A stretch of 7,575 bases of DNA from Treponema sp. (GTDB lineage: Bacteria > Spirochaetota > Spirochaetia > Treponematales > Breznakiellaceae): positions 1-7,575 of the forward strand of contig JAISEB010000288.1 in assembly GCA_031264395.1 (NCBI GenBank). Reading direction: 5' to 3'. The position numbers and the translations under genes are program-made. Below, piece by piece: positions 4,410 to 7,575 of the stretch (its first letter is position 1; every line of letters starts with the position of its first letter). The notes under the pieces were generated by a model, which was given only the letters and a program-made list of their open reading frames with translations, had not been told where the DNA came from and made no database searches.

Positions 4410-7073
4410 TCAGCCAAAATCAAATTCGGCCTGTCCGTCTTCATGAGTGTGGCGGCGGCCGCTTTTGCCTTCAAAAAAAACAGATATGTCCCAGTGAACA
4501 GCCGAGGCAATGGACAGGGCAACGGGAAGCACCTGTGAACCGGCGTAATGATCATAATCAAGCGGGCTGTGGGGAAGAAGAACGCGGTTTTCATCGGCAT
4601 AGGGTTCCGCGCCCGTCCGGGTCCACACAAATTCCACGGCGCCCCGGCGGCCCTTCCAGCCCAGGGCGCGGGCCGCCTTTACCTGGGGAGGAGTGGAAGA
4701 CGTATACGATTCAGGCGGCCGCGAAAGCCGCTTGCGGTACACAAGTTCGCCGTCAAGTTTTCCCGCACGGAGATCTTCAAGACAGCCGCGTATCTTCTTT
4801 TTGAACGCATCCTCGTCCGCCCCGGAAAAAACCAGTTCAAGAAGTTCCACCTGCAGCCGGCGGGCAAGCGGGGTAGCGTCGCTCCGAACCGCCTCCATTC
4901 CTTTGACCTCAACCGTATACGAACCGTCCGCGTTAATAAGATAACCCCCGTACCCCTTGGCCCTGCCCCGCGGCCCTTCGTACCCGCCTGGGGAAGACGC
5001 GGCCCCCGCGTGCGGCGCCCTGAGCGGCGGAATAAGAAAACGGCGGTACGCTTTTTCAAAGCGGAGTTCCATAAAGGATTCAAGGCGGTATTCTTTCCAT
5101 ATGGTTTCGGAAAGAAAGGCGTTAAGTTCCCCGGCAAGTTTTTCGCAGGGAACAAGAAAATCACCGGAGGCCGCATCATCGCCGAATCCTGTTTCAACAA
5201 ACAGGGAATCGGTATCCCCGTAGAGCACGTTGAAGCCCTTTTCGGCAAACCAGTCTCTTGAAAAATAAAGCCATTTGCGGGCAAAGGACGTGATGGCCCC
5301 GGCAAGATCGGTCCGTCCGTAACGGCATGCCGAAGTACCCATGACCCCGTAAAAACTGTTCATGAGGATCTTGTACACTCTGGCGGCGGTCTCGTCCCCT
5401 TCGTCCATGGCCCTCCGGCGCGCCGAAAAATATCCGGCAATAAGGGAAGGAAGCACGCCCGGACTCCGTGAAAAGGACGCGCCGTTGGGAGCGGTAATGG
5501 CGCCCTCCGCGCGGGCGTTCAAACCGGCGTTATCCTGCCCTTGTACGCCGCTTCTGGCGCGGGCAAGCGGATCGATGTTAAAGGTCCTGATTATAGTGGG
5601 ATAAAGGCTGCGGAAATCAAAGACGGCGACATTACCGAAAAGCCCCGGCAGGGGATCAAGAACGGTTCCTCCCGCCGCGCCGGAAACGCTGTCTGCAACA
5701 GGAGGAGGAGGAGGCGCCGTGTTCCTCCGGGCAAGTTCTATGCCGTAGATGCGCTCAAAACTCACGACGCTGGTCCACGCCTTGTCGATGCCCGCCCCGG
5801 TTAAAAGCGCCCGTTTTACCGTTAAGGTAAAGAGCCCTGTTTTCGCAAGTATGCGGAGAACAAGTTCGGCATCCCTCAGGCAGTACCCGCCGAACAGCCG
5901 GGGGTCTTCCGCGTAGAGCCTGTCGAGATCGGCAATCTTGTTTTTGCCCGACGAGGCGACGGATTTCCCCTCTCCCAGCACGGCGCGGGAAACGGCCTCG
6001 AGGGTAAAGTCCCCGGGTCCTCGGGATGAACCCTGAAAGCCCGAACGCACTATGCGGAGCGCGTCTATCACCTGGCGGCCCGGCGCAATCGCGGCGGCGG
6101 AACGGCGGCCCGAACCGGGGAAAAATTTCCCCTCGTCCGAGGATCTTCCCGGCCTGAACGGGACGCCGAGTTTCCCGCAGCGTTCGGCCATGATGCGGAA
6201 ATCAAAATCAAGAAAATTCCACCCGGTAAGAATATCCGGGTCCATGCGTCTTATGTCCTCAAAGAACGCGGCAAGAAGGGACGCCTCGTCCTCGTGAAAA
6301 AAAAGACCGCCCTCCCCGCCCGAAGCTTCCGCGTCTGAAGCCTCCGCGCCATGAGGGATGCGCACCCGGACAACGCCGCTTCCGCCCGGCGCCTCCCCGG
6401 AACCGGCCGTCCCCGGATCGCCTGAATCCATGTCCGCGCCGCGGGCACAGACCACCGCTATCGCGCGGATTGAATTGTCCCTGGTATCGGTTTCTATGTC
6501 TACCGACGCGATGATGAGGGGAAGGACGGCCGGAGCGTCGCAGGGGGTAAACCGGGGCTCCAGTATCACAACACCGGCGCGGCGCCCCGCCCCGGCGCGG
6601 CCTTCTATTAACACGGGCCCCAGTATCTTTTTTTCGGAAAGAAAAAGAACCGCCGGTTTTATGTCCGCGTCGGGACTGGGAATGCCGGCCGCCTCCAGAA
6701 GATCCGCCGCCCGGAGGCGGTCGCCGTAACGGAAAAAATCAAGGCGGAGGAGCCTTTCCCTTCCCGTAAAGGATTCCAGATCCGAACGGCTCTCCCTGAA
6801 ACGCAGGGACGCAAGAGAAGAAAGGACCCGTTTCCTGTCTTCCTCAAAAACATGAATAGAGGGCCGCCAGGCCTCTTCCACCGCGGCAAAGGATCTTCCG
6901 TCATCAAGGCGGCCGGCGCAGTAAAGCCGGTTCCGCCCCGGATCGGCGTAACAGTGCACAATATATCCCCGGAAATTTTCACGGTCCCCGCCTGGCCGTT
7001 CGCGGGAACTTTCGCCGCCCGGGGGCAATTCCCCGCCGTCAGAATTGACGGGAAGCGCCGAAAAGCCGTTCAA
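4410..7073 (-). CDS. polB: DNA polymerase II (family B), with 3'-5' exonuclease
   Basis: From TTG at 7073 the protein has 887 residues, longer than E. coli Pol II (783). Exonuclease motifs are complete: VDIETDT (D192, E194), WNFLDFD (N286, D291) and YCLRD (Y397, D401). Polymerase motifs are complete: DFRSLYPTII (D486), KILMNSFYG (K568, N572, Y575) and YGDTDS (D620, D622). The thumb segments KGMEAVRSD, ELVYRKRLSRP and SPLDYDHY closely track my memory of E. coli Pol II. The tail GQAEFDFG aligns with the Pol II clamp-binding tail GQLGLF. Extra length comes from Gly/Ala/Ser-rich inserts (about 210-255 between Exo I and II) and a proline run (454-458). The enzyme would act in translesion synthesis and repair-restart. 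The start is uncertain: no ATG exists in frame; TTG 7073 has GAGG at 7083-7080, TTG 7028 would also suit the homology, and TTG 7139 adds unlikely sequence overlapping the ClC remnant. Confidence 0.93.
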   Translation of the reverse strand: MNGFSALPVNSDGGELPPGGESSRERPGGDRENFRGYIVHCYADPGRNRLYCAGRLDDGRSFAAVEEAWRPSIHVFEEDRKRVLSSLASLRFRESRSDLESFTGRERLLRLDFFRYGDRLRAADLLEAAGIPSPDADIKPAVLFLSEKKILGPVLIEGRAGAGRRAGVVILEPRFTPCDAPAVLPLIIASVDIETDTRDNSIRAIAVVCARGADMDSGDPGTAGSGEAPGGSGVVRVRIPHGAEASDAEASGGEGGLFFHEDEASLLAAFFEDIRRMDPDILTGWNFLDFDFRIMAERCGKLGVPFRPGRSSDEGKFFPGSGRRSAAAIAPGRQVIDALRIVRSGFQGSSRGPGDFTLEAVSRAVLGEGKSVASSGKNKIADLDRLYAEDPRLFGGYCLRDAELVLRILAKTGLFTLTVKRALLTGAGIDKAWTSVVSFERIYGIELARRNTAPPPPPVADSVSGAAGGTVLDPLPGLFGNVAVFDFRSLYPTIIRTFNIDPLARARSGVQGQDNAGLNARAEGAITAPNGASFSRSPGVLPSLIAGYFSARRRAMDEGDETAARVYKILMNSFYGVMGTSACRYGRTDLAGAITSFARKWLYFSRDWFAEKGFNVLYGDTDSLFVETGFGDDAASGDFLVPCEKLAGELNAFLSETIWKEYRLESFMELRFEKAYRRFLIPPLRAPHAGAASSPGGYEGPRGRAKGYGGYLINADGSYTVEVKGMEAVRSDATPLARRLQVELLELVFSGADEDAFKKKIRGCLEDLRAGKLDGELVYRKRLSRPPESYTSSTPPQVKAARALGWKGRRGAVEFVWTRTGAEPYADENRVLLPHSPLDYDHYAGSQVLPVALSIASAVHWDISVFFEGKSGRRHTHEDGQAEFDFG

Positions 7074-7407
7074 AAAGAACCTCGTACACAGGCCGCAATC
7101 CCATGAGGGCGGCGGTGACAAACGCCGAAAGGGAAACAAGAACCACGCCGAAAAGACGATCGAAACCGCCGCTCGTTTCGAGTATCAGGACAATGCCCGC
7201 TACAGGCGCGTTTCCCGCAAATGCCGGAGTAAAGATGAAAAAGAAACCCGCGCTGGCGGCCCTCATGGAAGATACCCGCATGATCACTGCAGTATATACG
7301 GATTCCCCCAGGCGCACAAGCGCGCGCGTTAAAACGGGCAAGAGACGCGACGAACCAGGCGCAGAGGGTGCAGGCAATCGTGACCACGTCATTGCGGATT
7401 TTACTTA
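7039..7407 (-). pseudogene. C-terminal remnant of a ClC chloride channel/transporter
   Basis: The reading frame ending at TGA 7041-7039 encodes a hydrophobic C-terminal segment. From APVAGIVLILETSGG to PVYEVLFERLF it aligns without gaps over about 50 residues with the last helices of E. coli ClcA as I remember it (APLTGIILVLEMT to KPLYSAILARTL). The tyrosine of RPVYE corresponds to Y445 of ClcA, which coordinates the central chloride ion. No CBS domains follow. Intact ClC proteins have over 400 residues; here the frame stays open only to 7404 and meets a stop at 7407-7405, beside the putative IS end. Similarity fades upstream of about 7215, and another frame there contains a CAPGGI-like string, so a frameshift may add to the truncation. 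The remnant has lost most of the ion pathway and should be non-functional. Its 3' end overlaps the likely polB start, suggesting the two were once cotranscribed. Confidence 0.65.
7080..7083 (-). promoter_or_regulatory. Ribosome site supporting the TTG start of polB
   Basis: GAGG on the minus strand lies six bases before the TTG at 7073-7071, inside the ClC remnant. It is a short site, but no better one is seen before the other in-frame candidate TTG codons at 7139 and 7028. Confidence 0.35.
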
Positions 7408-7469
7408 ATAATTGAGCCTGTTCCAAAACCCCCAGAAAAGATAGAAAAGGCGAGGGAAACCTGATAAGA

Positions 7470-7491
7470 TTGTAGTTGGAAAAACTATCAA
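7470..7491 (+). repeat. Hairpin directly before the putative transposase ribosome site
   Basis: TAGTT (7473-7477) and AACTA (7483-7487) pair around a GGAAA loop, extended by TTG (7470-7472) with CAA (7489-7491) across one bulged T. It ends three bases before AGGAG. Hairpins near the start of transposase genes often limit expression from outside transcripts; here the ribosome site itself is not in the stem, so the effect is uncertain. Confidence 0.35.
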
Positions 7492-7507
7492 CCAGGAGAC
7501 CCACGCC

Positions 7508-7575
7508 ATGAAAACTATAAGCCAAATCATCGCAGGAGCACAAGCGCTCCTTAACATCTCATACAACCTTACCGA
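7508..7575 (+). CDS. Putative transposase, N-terminal fragment
   Basis: The ATG at 7508 opens a frame that stays open to the window edge and encodes the first 22 residues, MKTISQIIAGAQALLNISY and onward. AGGAG at 7494-7498 is nine bases upstream, a good ribosome site. The fragment is too short for any domain. The transposase call rests on context: the ClC gene is broken just before it, an IS-terminus-like sequence lies about 95 bases upstream, and the short leader is typical of IS genes. I have a faint impression of similar N-termini in treponemal transposases but cannot verify it. An ordinary hypothetical protein remains possible. Confidence 0.45.
   Translation, partial: MKTISQIIAGAQALLNISYNLT

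Larger units (their letters stand above)
7412..7575 (+). mobile_element. Left end of a putative insertion sequence (cut by window edge)
   Basis: Three signs point to an IS end. First, the ClC reading frame on the other strand breaks at 7405-7412. Second, the sequence from 7412, TTGAGCCTGTTCCAAAAC, looks like an IS terminus, being followed by about 80 non-coding bases. Third, a well-formed rightward gene then begins at 7508. AT-rich TTAATAAT at the junction (7405-7412) could be a target site. The right end and any matching inverted repeat lie outside the window, so the exact boundary is a guess and the family is not assigned. Confidence 0.5.

Noticed and set aside
4548..5261. Long plus-strand reading frame (237 codons) opposite polB
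   Set aside because: It is a shadow of the GC-rich polymerase gene, has an arginine- and proline-heavy composition with no family features, and overlaps conserved Pol II thumb and palm motifs.
7070..7543. Minus-strand frame (157 codons) spanning the IS junction
   Set aside because: It crosses from the putative IS end into the ClC remnant in a different frame from the conserved ClC tail. Only a short CAPGGI-like string recalls ClC, at the wrong distance, so I treat it at most as a hint of a frameshift.

Overview
The window looks like a chromosomal segment of a spirochaete, most plausibly a Treponema-like host-associated or gut lineage. The support is indirect: a secreted CsgG/LpoB-like envelope protein of a type I associate with treponemes, strong AAGGAGG ribosome sites, a Pol II type family B DNA polymerase, and a moderately to strongly GC-rich composition. 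No rRNA, tRNA or CRISPR array is visible, so the taxonomic guess is only moderate. No gene-free stretch longer than about 300 bases exists; the longest is the 189-base divergent region 886-1074.

Left block (1-1074). Bases 1-99 hold a three-unit, 10-base-period repeat and a nearly uninterrupted 15-bp palindrome that closes an IclR-family repressor/activator gene read leftwards (100-885). The divergent control region 886-1074 contains a weak promoter for the iclR-type gene, a strong sigma-70-like promoter for the rightward genes, and three inverted repeats, two of which sit on the two -10 elements.

Centre block (1075-4337). Four rightward genes follow: a secreted CsgG/LpoB-like protein, a short-chain dehydrogenase (start re-assigned to 1919), DhaK (start 2698) and DhaL (start 3696, ATGA overlap with dhaK). 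The last three form a compact polyol-to-triose (or tetrulose) phosphate module: the dehydrogenase oxidises a polyol to a ketose such as dihydroxyacetone, and DhaK plus DhaL phosphorylate it. The same partnership (an SDR dehydrogenase with DhaK and DhaL) is known from the listerial gol locus. The phosphoryl donor DhaM is not in the window. The IclR-type protein is the obvious candidate regulator.

Right block (4338-7575). A 12-bp inverted repeat separates dhaL from a convergent polB gene (DNA polymerase II, family B, all exonuclease and polymerase motifs present, C-terminal clamp-binding-like tail). Just upstream of polB, and overlapping its likely start, is the 3' end of a ClC chloride channel/transporter gene whose larger 5' part is missing. 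The break coincides with what looks like the left end of an insertion sequence (from about 7412), with the first codons of its putative transposase at 7508-7575. The ClC gene therefore appears to be a remnant cut by IS insertion or an IS-mediated rearrangement, leaving polB close behind the element.
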